NCBI RefSeq assembly: GCF_002863865.1
Contig: NZ_CP022684.1
Coordinates: forward strand, 4,221,990 to 4,285,989
DNA length: 64,000 nucleotides
Reading direction: 5' to 3'
Origin: Ketobacter alkanivorans
GTDB lineage: Bacteria; Pseudomonadota; Gammaproteobacteria; Pseudomonadales; Ketobacteraceae
The notes beneath the pieces were generated by a model. It worked only from the letters and a program-made list of their open reading frames with translations. It searched no databases and was not told the origin of the DNA. Shown piece by piece: positions 1-9,978 of this stretch. Both the position numbers and the translations under genes were made by a program. Positions within the stretch are counted from its first letter, which is position 1. Every line of letters begins with the position of its first letter.

Positions 1-3000
1 CTAACGTGCACATGATTCTTGAAGAAGCGCCGCAGCGTAAGGAAGTGATCAACGCTACCGAGCGCAACAGCCATGTTCTGACGCTATCGGGTAAAACCGA
101 AGGCGCAGTACTGGGCTTGGCCAAGCGTTATGCAGAGTTCTTGCAAAACGACAATATGAATGCCAAAGAAGCCGCGTTTGCAGATATCGCGTTTACTGCC
201 AATACCGCGCGCCAACACTTTGAGCATCGTGTAGCTGTTGTGGCGCCTGATGCTGCAGGTGCGGTAGATAAACTGAAACAAATTGCTGAAGGCGTTTCCG
301 TAGCCGGCAGCTTTAAAGGTGAAGGTAGTGAGCCTGTCACAGGGCTGGCTTGGTTGTTCACCGGTCAGGGCTCACAGTATGCGGGCATGGCGAAAGAGTT
401 GTATGACACCAACCCTGCATTCAAAGCGAATCTGGATAGTTGTGAAAAGCTGTTCGATCAGGAGACTGGTTCTTCCTTGCTGGAGCTGCTGTGGGGTGAT
501 CGTTCAGAAGAGATCGATAACACGCAATATACCCAGCCTGCTATTTTTGCCTTGGAATATGCGCTGGCCCGTCATTGGCAGAGCCTGGGTGTTAAGCCTG
601 CGGTTATGGTGGGTCACAGTGTTGGTGAGTATGCTGCTGCAGTTATCGCTGGCATCATGAGCCCTGAAGATGCCATGAAGCTGATCGTCGCTCGTGGCCG
701 ATTGATGGTTGAGAAGTGCGAAACTGGCGATATGGCTGCTATCCTGACGGCTCAGGATAAAGTAGAAGCCTTGTTGGATGGAGTGACAGACGTACAGGTT
801 GCTGCGTTCAATGCACCCGGTAACACGGTTGTGTCTGGTACCGCTGAAGGCATTGCTGCCATTATTGAGAAAGCGAAAGCTCAAGATATCGATGCGCGCT
901 TACTCACTGTATCCCATGCGTTCCATTCCAATATGATGGAATCCATGTTGGCGGAGTTTAAAGCAGTAGCCGAAAGCATTGAATTCCAACCTGCCAAACT
1001 GGATATCGTTTCCACGGTCAGTGGTGCTCTCAATCAAGGCGAAATGTCTACCGCTGCTTACTGGGTTGATCACGTCAAGCGTCCAGTCAGCTTCGTTGCC
1101 GCTATAAACAAACTGCCAGAGCAAAAAGTTAATCTGTGTCTTGAGATCGGCCCCGGTTCTACTTTGACTGGTTTGGCTACTCAAATCCTGGGTACAGATA
1201 AGTGCCGCTTTGTACATACATTACGTGCCAAGCAGAACTCCGAACGTCAGTTTAACTTGGCTGTTGCTCAGATGTATGCCAATGGAGTCGATATCAAGTG
1301 GGCAGCCTTTGATGCTCCATTTGCCCGTCAACGTGTTGCGGCACCAAGCTATGCCTTCGACCGCAAGCGTTATTGGTTGGGTGACAACGATAACGGCATT
1401 GGCGCAGGTGGTGGCGGTGCGATGGGTGAGGTTACCGAAAACCTTCTTACCATGATGCACTCACCTATGAGTGATGATTATTACTTCGAGAATAACTTTG
1501 GAGTGGAGCATCCGTTTAACTTGGATGATCACCGACTCTACGAAGTAGTGGTTGCCCCTGGCGCATTCCATGTGGCAAACGCCATCCTCTGTGCTCGTGA
1601 TGTGTACGGCGAAAAGCCGGTGAAACTGGATGATGTGGTATTCCCTGAGCCATTCATTTTGGAAGAAGGGCAAAAGCGCCGTCTGCACTATGGCTTCAAG
1701 AAACTGTCTGATAAAGACAAGGATGATTATGAAGTTAAGGGCTTCAGCCGTGATGATAAGGCCGGTGAAAAAGACTGGACCATGCATGCCAGCATGAATG
1801 TGACTGCCTGTGACGGCCCTGATGCAACTCAGGTGCTGACACCGGAAGACATTGAACAAATTCAGGGCCGTTCCACGCATGCCTATGATGGTGATATGTT
1901 CTACGGCGAAATGTGGAAAGTGGGTTATCAACTGGGATCTCAGTTCCGTTGGATAGCGGGCTTCTGGCGTCGCCCTGGTGAGACTCTCACCAAGTTGCGC
2001 TTGCCGGAATCTGCCATCGAACAGGGCAAATACATGATTCACCCTGGACTGATGGATTCCTGTTTCCAAAGCTCTGCACTGGCTGCCATGCATGATGACT
2101 TTGATGCTTCCAAAGTAGATGCGATCTATATTCCTTTTGCATTGGAGAATCTGCGCTTCTTCCGTAAGCCCACCACTGAATTGTGGTGTCACGTTAAGAT
2201 CAAGAATCCGCCAGAAGATCCCAGTGAGGTAATGGAAAGTTATTCTCACACGATCCAGGTGTACGATGATCAGGGCAACATTTTGATCGATGTGGAAACG
2301 TTGCACAGCAAACGTGCTCCGAAAGAAGCGTTGCTGCGTGCCATCAGCAAAGATCCATTTGATGGTCACTACGAAGCACACTGGAAGACTCAAACTATTC
2401 CAGCAGATCAAGAGGTTAAACCGCTTACCGGTACATACCTGGTTGTTGGCGAATCCAGCAGCCTGACGACAGCCATCAGCGACGAGCTTGGCAACCGCGA
2501 AGGCGTAACTGCTTGGCAGATTCGTTGTGATGGCACGAGCTTTGAGCAAGAAGGCAACGGCATCACGCTGAACCCTGAAGATGGCGGTCAGTGGATGCAG
2601 GCAATCGGGGCGGTAGGCGGGCTCGCCAATGTGGCAGGTCTGATCTATGTGGCACCGGATGCCGCGCCAGATGGCGATGTAATGGGACTGCAGAAGCGTA
2701 TTTTCTCACCCATTCTGAATATGCTTAAAGCACTGCAGCTGATGTCAGCCGCTGGCTCACCCCGTTTGTGGTGTGTTACTGAAGCTGGTGTGGCTGCACA
2801 GCGCAGTGATACCCATGTTAACCCGGCTCATGCTGCGTTGATCGGTTTTGGTAAAGTGTTGGATATGGAGCATTCCGAGTACAACTCTGTGCTGGTGGAT
2901 GTGGATGCAGAAAGCGATGCTCGAGCGGCTAAATCATTAGCTCAGGAGATGCAACAGGCTGGTGGTGAGAAGCTGGTAGCTTATCGCCGCGGCGCAAGGA

Positions 3001-5267
3001 TGGTTGCTCGCTTGGCGCGTACCACTCATGAATCTGCAGGTATGCCGATTCCAGAAGCTCCTTACCGTCTTATCATCGAGAAGAAAGGTACTTTCGAAGA
3101 TCTGAAATTTGTACCATTTGAGCCGCGTAAACTGGGCTCTACCCAAATGGCAGTAAAAGTACTCAGTGCGGGTCTTAACTTCCGTGATGTTATGGGTGTT
3201 CTGGACGTATATCCAGGTGAAGCAGGCCCTCTGGGTGGTGAGTGTATCGGTGAAATTACCGAGCTGGGTACCGATGTTAAGGACTTTAAGGTCGGTGATG
3301 TGGTCATGGTGCCACTGACTGAATCCTGTATGAGTACACAGACAGTCACCGAAGAACTGCTGACCTGTCGTGTACCGAAGAACCTCTCCATTAATCAGGC
3401 CTCAACCATTCCTGTGGTGTACTGTACCGCTCTGCATGGCTTGAAAAACCTGGCCAAGTTGAAGAAAGGTGAGCGCGTACTGATTCATGCCGGTGCCGGT
3501 GGTGTTGGTTTGGCAGCAATCTACATTGCTCGTCATATCGGTGCAGAAGTGTTTGCAACTGCCAGTGAGAAGAAACGCGACTTCCTGCGTAAGATCGGTG
3601 TTGAGCATGTGTTCGACTCCCGCTCTCTGGACTTTGCCCAGCAGATCCGCAACGTTACCGGTGGTGAAGGCGTGGATGTGGTGCTGAACTCTCTGGCAGG
3701 GGAATTCATTACCACCAGCATGCAGCTGCTGAATGAGGGTGGACGCTTTATTGAAATCGGTAAGGCGGATATCTGGACTCAGGATCGTGTCAAAGCGTTC
3801 CGTGAAGATATCTACTACGAGGCCTTCGATCTGGTGGTTGTTACGCTGCAGAACCCCAATGCTCTGCGCGAATTAATGGATGAGATTGTAGAGAACGTAG
3901 AGGCAGGTCACTATCAGCCATTGCCGTACACTGTGTTCAAACACAAAGAGGCCATGGAAGCGTTCCGTTACATGGCACAAGGCAAGCACATTGGTAAGAT
4001 CCTCATTAACCGTGATGATCCTGCCATTGCCGTGAAGGACGATCGCTCATACCTGATTACGGGTGCATCTGGTGGTCTGGGTATGCTGTTCGCGAACTGG
4101 TTTGCGGATCAGGGCGCTGGCGAAGTGATCTTGGCAGCACGTCGAGATGTTCGAGATGTAGACCCTGATGGTGTAAAAGCTATAGAAGCCAAAGGTACCC
4201 GTGTTACTACTGTGAAAGCCGATTCCGGTGATCGTGGGCAGGTAGCGGATATGATGGCCAGCGTTAAAGCGCACAGTCTGCCTTTGGGTGGTGTGATTCA
4301 CGCAGCCGGTATCCTCTCGGATGCCTTCATCATGAATCAGGATATGGCCAGCTTTGAGAAGGTCATGGCACCGAAACTGGCAGGCGCCTGGTATCTACAC
4401 GAAGAGACCAAAGACATGGAGCTGGATATGTTTGTCCTGTTCTCCTCGCTTTCTTCTCTGCTGGGAGCGCCAGGTCAGGCCAACTATGCTGCGGCCAACG
4501 CCTTCTTGGATGGGTTGGCGTACTACAGACGTGGTTTGGGTATGCCTGCAACCGCTATCAACTGGGGCCCATGGGGTGAGGTCGGTATGGCTGCTAACAG
4601 CCAGGTCGAAGCCAACGCCAAAGCCTCTGGTGTACATCTGATCGATCCACAGGTTGGTTTGGACTGGTTTAATATGGTCCTGCAGGGTAACCCTGTGCAA
4701 CGTGGCTTGATGGTGATTGATTGGGCGGCGCTGGCGAACATGTCTGGCTCCATTCCGGCCTTCCTGTCCGAACTGGATGTTAAAGCCAGTGTGGGTGTGG
4801 ATGCTGATTTGCAGAAAATGGCAGATGAGTTCCGCGCAGGCTTGGCAGACGCGCCTATCGATGAACGGACACCCATGTTGGTTGAGATGATTTGTGAGCA
4901 GATCAAACGGGTAATGGGTCTGGATGAATCCGATACCATCAATCCGAATCAGCCGCTGCAAGAGCTGGGTCTGGATTCGTTGATGGCGGTGGAACTGCGT
5001 AACATACTGTGTGCTCTGATAGGCAAACAGCTACCAGCAACATTGATGTTCAAATACCCAACGGTGTCCAGTCTGAGTACCTTCCTGATTCAGGATATGT
5101 TCCCAGATGAAATGGCAGACGCCGAAGAAGATAATGCACAAACAGAGAACACGGAGGCCTCTGCACAACAAGAACAGCAGGAAGAAGAGGATCAGTTGGA
5201 TGACCTGTCTGATGACGAGCTGGCTGCAATGCTGGCTGCGGAATTAGGCGATGACGACGAAGACTGA
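1..5267 (+). CDS. Type I polyketide synthase, (KS)-AT-DH-ER-KR-ACP, 5' partial
   Basis: This is the 3' part of a fully reducing polyketide synthase module; the gene enters from the left edge. The first residues read TNVHMILEEAP, the usual end of a ketosynthase domain, so the KS lies upstream and no start codon is claimed. Counting from the GTG at 6, the domains are: acyltransferase (FTGQGSQYAGM near 118, GHSVGE near 204, HAFHS near 300; HAFH is typical of malonyl-CoA specificity), dehydratase (HPFNLDDHR near 502 with catalytic His, DSCFQ near 684), enoylreductase (LNFRDV near 1057, HAGAGGVG near 1161), ketoreductase (TGASGGLG near 1352, NYAAAN near 1494; no Trp before the Tyr, so B-type is likely) and ACP (LGLDSL, Ser near 1655). 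The usual Gly of the DH HxxxGxxxxP motif is Glu. The acidic C-terminus with a DDELAAMLAAEL helix resembles a docking tail. A terminator-like hairpin follows the stop. Confidence 0.95.
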   Translation, partial: NVHMILEEAPQRKEVINATERNSHVLTLSGKTEGAVLGLAKRYAEFLQNDNMNAKEAAFADIAFTANTARQHFEHRVAVVAPDAAGAVDKLKQIAEGVSVAGSFKGEGSEPVTGLAWLFTGQGSQYAGMAKELYDTNPAFKANLDSCEKLFDQETGSSLLELLWGDRSEEIDNTQYTQPAIFALEYALARHWQSLGVKPAVMVGHSVGEYAAAVIAGIMSPEDAMKLIVARGRLMVEKCETGDMAAILTAQDKVEALLDGVTDVQVAAFNAPGNTVVSGTAEGIAAIIEKAKAQDIDARLLTVSHAFHSNMMESMLAEFKAVAESIEFQPAKLDIVSTVSGALNQGEMSTAAYWVDHVKRPVSFVAAINKLPEQKVNLCLEIGPGSTLTGLATQILGTDKCRFVHTLRAKQNSERQFNLAVAQMYANGVDIKWAAFDAPFARQRVAAPSYAFDRKRYWLGDNDNGIGAGGGGAMGEVTENLLTMMHSPMSDDYYFENNFGVEHPFNLDDHRLYEVVVAPGAFHVANAILCARDVYGEKPVKLDDVVFPEPFILEEGQKRRLHYGFKKLSDKDKDDYEVKGFSRDDKAGEKDWTMHASMNVTACDGPDATQVLTPEDIEQIQGRSTHAYDGDMFYGEMWKVGYQLGSQFRWIAGFWRRPGETLTKLRLPESAIEQGKYMIHPGLMDSCFQSSALAAMHDDFDASKVDAIYIPFALENLRFFRKPTTELWCHVKIKNPPEDPSEVMESYSHTIQVYDDQGNILIDVETLHSKRAPKEALLRAISKDPFDGHYEAHWKTQTIPADQEVKPLTGTYLVVGESSSLTTAISDELGNREGVTAWQIRCDGTSFEQEGNGITLNPEDGGQWMQAIGAVGGLANVAGLIYVAPDAAPDGDVMGLQKRIFSPILNMLKALQLMSAAGSPRLWCVTEAGVAAQRSDTHVNPAHAALIGFGKVLDMEHSEYNSVLVDVDAESDARAAKSLAQEMQQAGGEKLVAYRRGARMVARLARTTHESAGMPIPEAPYRLIIEKKGTFEDLKFVPFEPRKLGSTQMAVKVLSAGLNFRDVMGVLDVYPGEAGPLGGECIGEITELGTDVKDFKVGDVVMVPLTESCMSTQTVTEELLTCRVPKNLSINQASTIPVVYCTALHGLKNLAKLKKGERVLIHAGAGGVGLAAIYIARHIGAEVFATASEKKRDFLRKIGVEHVFDSRSLDFAQQIRNVTGGEGVDVVLNSLAGEFITTSMQLLNEGGRFIEIGKADIWTQDRVKAFREDIYYEAFDLVVVTLQNPNALRELMDEIVENVEAGHYQPLPYTVFKHKEAMEAFRYMAQGKHIGKILINRDDPAIAVKDDRSYLITGASGGLGMLFANWFADQGAGEVILAARRDVRDVDPDGVKAIEAKGTRVTTVKADSGDRGQVADMMASVKAHSLPLGGVIHAAGILSDAFIMNQDMASFEKVMAPKLAGAWYLHEETKDMELDMFVLFSSLSSLLGAPGQANYAAANAFLDGLAYYRRGLGMPATAINWGPWGEVGMAANSQVEANAKASGVHLIDPQVGLDWFNMVLQGNPVQRGLMVIDWAALANMSGSIPAFLSELDVKASVGVDADLQKMADEFRAGLADAPIDERTPMLVEMICEQIKRVMGLDESDTINPNQPLQELGLDSLMAVELRNILCALIGKQLPATLMFKYPTVSSLSTFLIQDMFPDEMADAEEDNAQTENTEASAQQEQQEEEDQLDDLSDDELAAMLAAELGDDDED

Positions 5268-5278
5268 TCTGTAATATA

Positions 5279-5318
5279 GGAATGGCCCGATTCCACAGGA
5301 TCGGGCCATTTCCTTTTT
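5279..5318 (+). terminator. Rho-independent terminator between two PKS genes
   Basis: An 11-bp perfect inverted repeat, AATGGCCCGAT (5281-5291) and ATCGGGCCATT (5300-5310), has an 8-nt loop and is followed by five T residues at 5314-5318. It sits in the 67-nt gap between the two PKS genes. It could terminate or attenuate readthrough into the second gene, or stabilise the upstream mRNA. Confidence 0.8.
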
Positions 5319-5334
5319 GTGCTCGGGGGCAGAC

Positions 5335-8300
5335 ATGAGCAAATCAACACAAGAATTGATGCTGAACGCGTTAAAAGAAATTAAAACGCTGAAGCGCCAG
5401 CTGGCCGGATATCAAAAGGCCGCCCACGAACCCATCGCAATCATCGGCATGGGGTGTCGCTATCCTGGCGGCTCCACCAGTCCTGACGCGTTTTGGGATC
5501 GACTTTACAACGGTGTAGATTGTATTACCCAGCAGGATAATAACGAACGCTGGAATATGGACGATCTGTATGATCCAAACCCGGACGCACCGGGAAAAAT
5601 CTACAGCAAAGGACTGGGCATCATTGATGAGCCCGACTTGTTTGACACAGAATTTTTTGGTGTTTCTCCACGAGAGGCGGAAGACATCGATCCACAGCAC
5701 AGACTGTTGTTGGAGGTTTGTCACGAAACAATGGAATCGGCAGGTTATGCACCCGGCCGACTGAATGGAAGCCGTACAGGTGTTTTCGTGGGAATTGCTT
5801 CGGCGGATTATGCCCACCTTGGCAGCATCTTGGGCAAGGCTGAAGATCTGACACCTTGGCAGGGTATTGGTAATGCCATGAGTGCGGCACCGTGTCGCAT
5901 TTCTTATCTTTATAACTTCAAAGGCCCGGCGTTGGCACTGGATACCGCGTGCTCATCGTCACTCACTGCATTGCATTATGCCTGCCAGTCTCTGCGTCAG
6001 GGTGAGTGTGATACAGCGCTCACCGGTGGTGTGCATTTGGTGTTGAACCCAGCCATCTCTATCGTATTTGCTAAGGCGCGCATGCTATCGGAAGACGGCC
6101 ACTGCAAAACCTTTGATGCTTCTGCTGATGGTTACGTGCGTTCAGAAGGTTGCGGGGTCGTGATGCTCAAGCGGCTGTCAGATGCGGTGGCTGATGGTGA
6201 CAACATACTTGCCCTGGTAAAGGGCACGGCCTTGAATCAAGACGGTAAATCCCAAGGTTTTACGGCTCCCAATGAGTCCGCACAGGAAGATGTTATTCGT
6301 GCGGCCCTGGAACAGGCGCAACTCAAACCTCAGGATGTAAGCTACGTTGAGGCCCATGGCACAGGTACGCCTTTGGGTGATCCCATAGAGTTGGGAGCAC
6401 TGAATACGGTGTATTGTGCCGGTCAGAGTCGTCGCCACCCGCTATTAGTGGGTTCTGCTAAGACCAATATCGGTCACAGCGAAGCGGCAGCCGGAGCTGC
6501 TGGGATGATCAAACTGATTCAATCGATTCAGCATCGCACCATTCCTCCCCATATTAATTATCACACGCCCAACCCGTATATACCTTGGAGCAAGATGGCC
6601 ATTAAGGTGACAGATAAACTCACCGAGTGGGATCAATATGCTCCTGAAGATGGCAAATTGCGGGCGGGTTTGAGCGCGTTTGCGTTTACCGGAACCAACG
6701 TTCACGTAATTTTTGAAGAATACAAACCAAAACAGAAAGCTGAAGAATCTTCACCAGAGCCAGCCCCTTGGGTGCCGCCTTTGGTGACAACCTCTGCCAA
6801 ACAGCCCCTGGCAGTATCCCTGTGGCAGGATGCAATGAAAGCTCACATGGACGTGACCCCTTCATTGACAGTGGATCAGATTGCAAGAACCTGCACAGCC
6901 GGGCGTGACCACTACAAATACCGCACGGTATTTTTGCCGAAAGACACTCATCATCTGAGCGAACTGCTGGGTGAAAAGCGTGGGCAAAATGATGCCATTC
7001 TGCGCGGAGTGAAAGAAAAACCAACTCACAAAATGGCGTTTCTGTTTTCGGGCCAAGGTGCGCAGTTTGAAGGTATGGGTAAAGAGCTTTATGAGCGAAT
7101 ACCTGTGTTTCGCCAGTTTTTTGATCAGGTGCTGGAGCAGCTGAACCCGTTGTTGGATCAATCCCTTACCGAGGTAATGTGGGGGGATCAGACCGAACTG
7201 CTGAATCAAACCCGTTATACTCAGCCTGCTTTGTTTGCGTTGGAATACGCATTGGCCAAGACCTGGATGCAATGGGGGATGAAAGCCGATTGTGTGGCCG
7301 GGCACAGTGTCGGAGAGGTGACGGCTGCAACCATTGCTGGCGTATTCAGCCTGCAAGATGCCTGTACTCTGATTGCCGCACGGGCTCGGTTGATGGGTGA
7401 AACTGAACAGGGAACCATGCTGGTTGTGTTTGCTGACCGCGAACGCACAGAGGAGCTGATCTCGGCTCACCCTGAGCTGGAAATCTGTGCTGTCAATGGG
7501 CCGCAGAATACGGTTGTCGGCGGTAATTCCGATCACATTGAAGCACTCAAAAATGCGTTACAGGCACAAGCCGTAGAGTGTCGTCTACTACCAGTACAGC
7601 ACGCATTCCATACTAAGGCCATGGACCCTGTGCTGGAGCAGTTCCGCGCTGCCATAAAAGGCATCAAGTTTGTGACGCCCCGTATGCGTATACTGTCCAA
7701 TTTGAATGGGCAGCATGTAGGCAAGCAGATGGCCGATGCCGAATATTGGGTGCAGCAGATTCGCAACCCGGTTAATTTCCTGGCTTGCGCCCAAGGCATT
7801 CTGGAGGCGCAGATGGATGTGGCCCTGGAAGTGGGCCCCGGCGCTGCCTTGGTGTCGATGTTACAAGATGCCCTGGCTCAGGATCATCGGGAAAATCACA
7901 GTGAAACTCGCTTGGTAACCGTGGCCAGCTTGCAGCGAAACCATAGTGGCCTGGATACCCTGACTCGCAGCATGGCCCAACTGTATGTTGCAGGTCTCGA
8001 GTTGAACTGGGGCCAGATCATGCCGGTTAAACACGTGGTGCCAGTGGTGTTACCCACCTATTGTTACCAGCGTAAAAGTTACTGGAACGAAACCCTGCGG
8101 GCTTACATGCAACGGCAGGAACTACCAGAAAAAGCCAAAAATTGGCTATACCAGTTACGTTGGGATGCAACCGAGACCCTGAACGAACTGCCCGTCGGGC
8201 AGGGTTCTTGGTTGCTGTTGTTCCCAACGTATTCCATTGCTGATGAATTTGCTTCACAGGTAGGAGCAAATGCTACCTCTGTCACCACTGGGTGTTTTGA

Positions 8301-9978
8301 GGTGAGTGATAGCGGCGCGGTTATGGAAATTGCACAACAGAAGGAAACAGTATCACCAGTAGGGGATGCTTCTGCGTTGCTGGCCAAGGCATTTGATTCT
8401 GCCAGTGAGCAGCAACCGATTAAGCTCGTCGTGTCCACCGCCGGTCTTGGTGCCCAGATATCGCCATCACAATACGATGCGTTGACTGGTATGATACTGT
8501 CCATCGCCAAAACGGTGCAGCAGTGCCCTCACGTACAGTTATGGCTAGTAACGGAATCAGCCACTGAAACACCAGGTCAGAAAGTTGAGGTGCAACCTGC
8601 ACAAGCCATGGTGTTAGGTTTTGCCAAAAACCTCGCACTGGAGCTGGCCGGCAAGATGTTTTCGGTCATTGATGTTGAGCAGTGGAGTAGTACTGTAGCC
8701 AATCGATGTGCTGAGGTTATTAGTAAAGGTGTTTCTCAACCTTGGGTTGCCGTGCGTCAGCAGAAAATATTGGCGCCTTCCGTTGTCAGGGTTACAGCGG
8801 GTAGCTTATCCAATCGAAACCGAAAACTTAAAGACGATGGCTTTTACATGATCGCAGGTGGTACCGGTTCCTTAGGCTTGTCCATTGCTGAGTGGATGGT
8901 CAAGATGGGTGCCAGGCATATCGCATTGTTGAGCCGATCCGGTATCAAAGGTGATGCGGATGCACGGGTTGAAAACCTGCGCAAGCAGGGTGCTCAAGTA
9001 GTTGTGCCAAAAGTAGATCTTACTGATCGGGATGAACTGAAAGAGGTGTTGGGTTCCCTGCGTAAGGACAGAAGCATCTACGGTGTAGTGCATGCTGCCG
9101 GTTTATTTGAGCTGTGCCCCGTACAAGATCTTACTACGGAGCGTTGCCGTCAGCTCATGGCAAACAAAGTTCTGGGTATGCAATGGTTGGATGAACTCAC
9201 TGCTGAAGACCCTCTGGAATTCTTTGCCGGTTATTCATCAATTGCATCGGTGTGGGGTTCTGCAGGTAACTTTCATTACTCTGCTGCTAACCAGGTGGTG
9301 GATGCCATCATTCAGCGTCGACGTCAGCAGGGCAAGCCGGGTATCAGCTTGAACTGGGGGCCGTGGGCCGAGTCCGGTATGGTTACCGATGAGTCCGGTG
9401 ATCAGGCGGAAAAGCGTGGGCTGCTGCAAATGGATAAAACCATTGGTACCCAGGCATTCGGACGCCTGCTAAATAGCGATCAAGGCCAGATCATTGTGGC
9501 TGATATTGTCTGGAACCGATTCAAGCCTTTGATGGAAATCACATCAGTCGGTACGCTTCTGAAATCGGTGCAAGATCCCGTTGATCCCAGTGAGCTGCTG
9601 AGTGCAGAAGTAGAGCTCAATGCAGAAGATATTGCGTTTAAAGAAGAGTTGGCAGAATGTGCGGAAGATGAACGGGCAGAAAAACTGTTGGTTTATTTGA
9701 AGCAGCAATTGGCCAAAGCATTGCAATTAATGCCCGATGAAGTAGATGACACTCAGCCATTGATTGATATGGGTATAGATTCGCTGCTGGCCGTGGAATT
9801 CAAGAACCGTGTGACTAAAGTGACCGAAGTGGAGCTGCCAGTGGTGCGTATGCTGGGTGGTGCCAATCTTCGGGATGTATCCCAATGGATGGCAGAAGGA
9901 TACGGCGCGCAAGTAGACGGAGCCTCAGCAACGGATCAACAGGACGAGGACGACGCGCTGGTTGAAGGTGTGCTATGA
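5335..9978 (+). CDS. Type I polyketide synthase, KS-AT-KR-ACP
   Basis: A complete extension module of about 1547 residues that adds a malonyl unit and reduces the beta-keto group to a hydroxyl; it has no DH or ER. The ATG at 5335 is preceded by a GGGGG run and gives an N-terminal coiled coil (KEIKTLKRQLAGYQK) typical of PKS docking, directly before EPIAIIGMGCRYPGG. The KS carries DTACSSSL (Cys near 206), VEAHGTGTPLGDP and KTNIGHSE. The AT carries GHSVGE (Ser near 656) and HAFHT, consistent with malonyl-CoA. The KR has GGTGSLG near 1175 and SSIASVWGSAG followed by HYSAAN; the Trp before the catalytic Tyr points to an A-type KR. The ACP has MGIDSLLAVE (Ser near 1482). The last codons overlap the next gene by 4 nt (ATGA), so translation is probably coupled. 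Upstream TTG starts are possible but lack support. Confidence 0.95.
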   Translation: MSKSTQELMLNALKEIKTLKRQLAGYQKAAHEPIAIIGMGCRYPGGSTSPDAFWDRLYNGVDCITQQDNNERWNMDDLYDPNPDAPGKIYSKGLGIIDEPDLFDTEFFGVSPREAEDIDPQHRLLLEVCHETMESAGYAPGRLNGSRTGVFVGIASADYAHLGSILGKAEDLTPWQGIGNAMSAAPCRISYLYNFKGPALALDTACSSSLTALHYACQSLRQGECDTALTGGVHLVLNPAISIVFAKARMLSEDGHCKTFDASADGYVRSEGCGVVMLKRLSDAVADGDNILALVKGTALNQDGKSQGFTAPNESAQEDVIRAALEQAQLKPQDVSYVEAHGTGTPLGDPIELGALNTVYCAGQSRRHPLLVGSAKTNIGHSEAAAGAAGMIKLIQSIQHRTIPPHINYHTPNPYIPWSKMAIKVTDKLTEWDQYAPEDGKLRAGLSAFAFTGTNVHVIFEEYKPKQKAEESSPEPAPWVPPLVTTSAKQPLAVSLWQDAMKAHMDVTPSLTVDQIARTCTAGRDHYKYRTVFLPKDTHHLSELLGEKRGQNDAILRGVKEKPTHKMAFLFSGQGAQFEGMGKELYERIPVFRQFFDQVLEQLNPLLDQSLTEVMWGDQTELLNQTRYTQPALFALEYALAKTWMQWGMKADCVAGHSVGEVTAATIAGVFSLQDACTLIAARARLMGETEQGTMLVVFADRERTEELISAHPELEICAVNGPQNTVVGGNSDHIEALKNALQAQAVECRLLPVQHAFHTKAMDPVLEQFRAAIKGIKFVTPRMRILSNLNGQHVGKQMADAEYWVQQIRNPVNFLACAQGILEAQMDVALEVGPGAALVSMLQDALAQDHRENHSETRLVTVASLQRNHSGLDTLTRSMAQLYVAGLELNWGQIMPVKHVVPVVLPTYCYQRKSYWNETLRAYMQRQELPEKAKNWLYQLRWDATETLNELPVGQGSWLLLFPTYSIADEFASQVGANATSVTTGCFEVSDSGAVMEIAQQKETVSPVGDASALLAKAFDSASEQQPIKLVVSTAGLGAQISPSQYDALTGMILSIAKTVQQCPHVQLWLVTESATETPGQKVEVQPAQAMVLGFAKNLALELAGKMFSVIDVEQWSSTVANRCAEVISKGVSQPWVAVRQQKILAPSVVRVTAGSLSNRNRKLKDDGFYMIAGGTGSLGLSIAEWMVKMGARHIALLSRSGIKGDADARVENLRKQGAQVVVPKVDLTDRDELKEVLGSLRKDRSIYGVVHAAGLFELCPVQDLTTERCRQLMANKVLGMQWLDELTAEDPLEFFAGYSSIASVWGSAGNFHYSAANQVVDAIIQRRRQQGKPGISLNWGPWAESGMVTDESGDQAEKRGLLQMDKTIGTQAFGRLLNSDQGQIIVADIVWNRFKPLMEITSVGTLLKSVQDPVDPSELLSAEVELNAEDIAFKEELAECAEDERAEKLLVYLKQQLAKALQLMPDEVDDTQPLIDMGIDSLLAVEFKNRVTKVTEVELPVVRMLGGANLRDVSQWMAEGYGAQVDGASATDQQDEDDALVEGVL

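Noticed and set aside
1461..2549. Long open frame on the minus strand within the first PKS gene
   Set aside because: It lies fully opposite a clear DH domain, shows no domain of its own and is a typical shadow frame.
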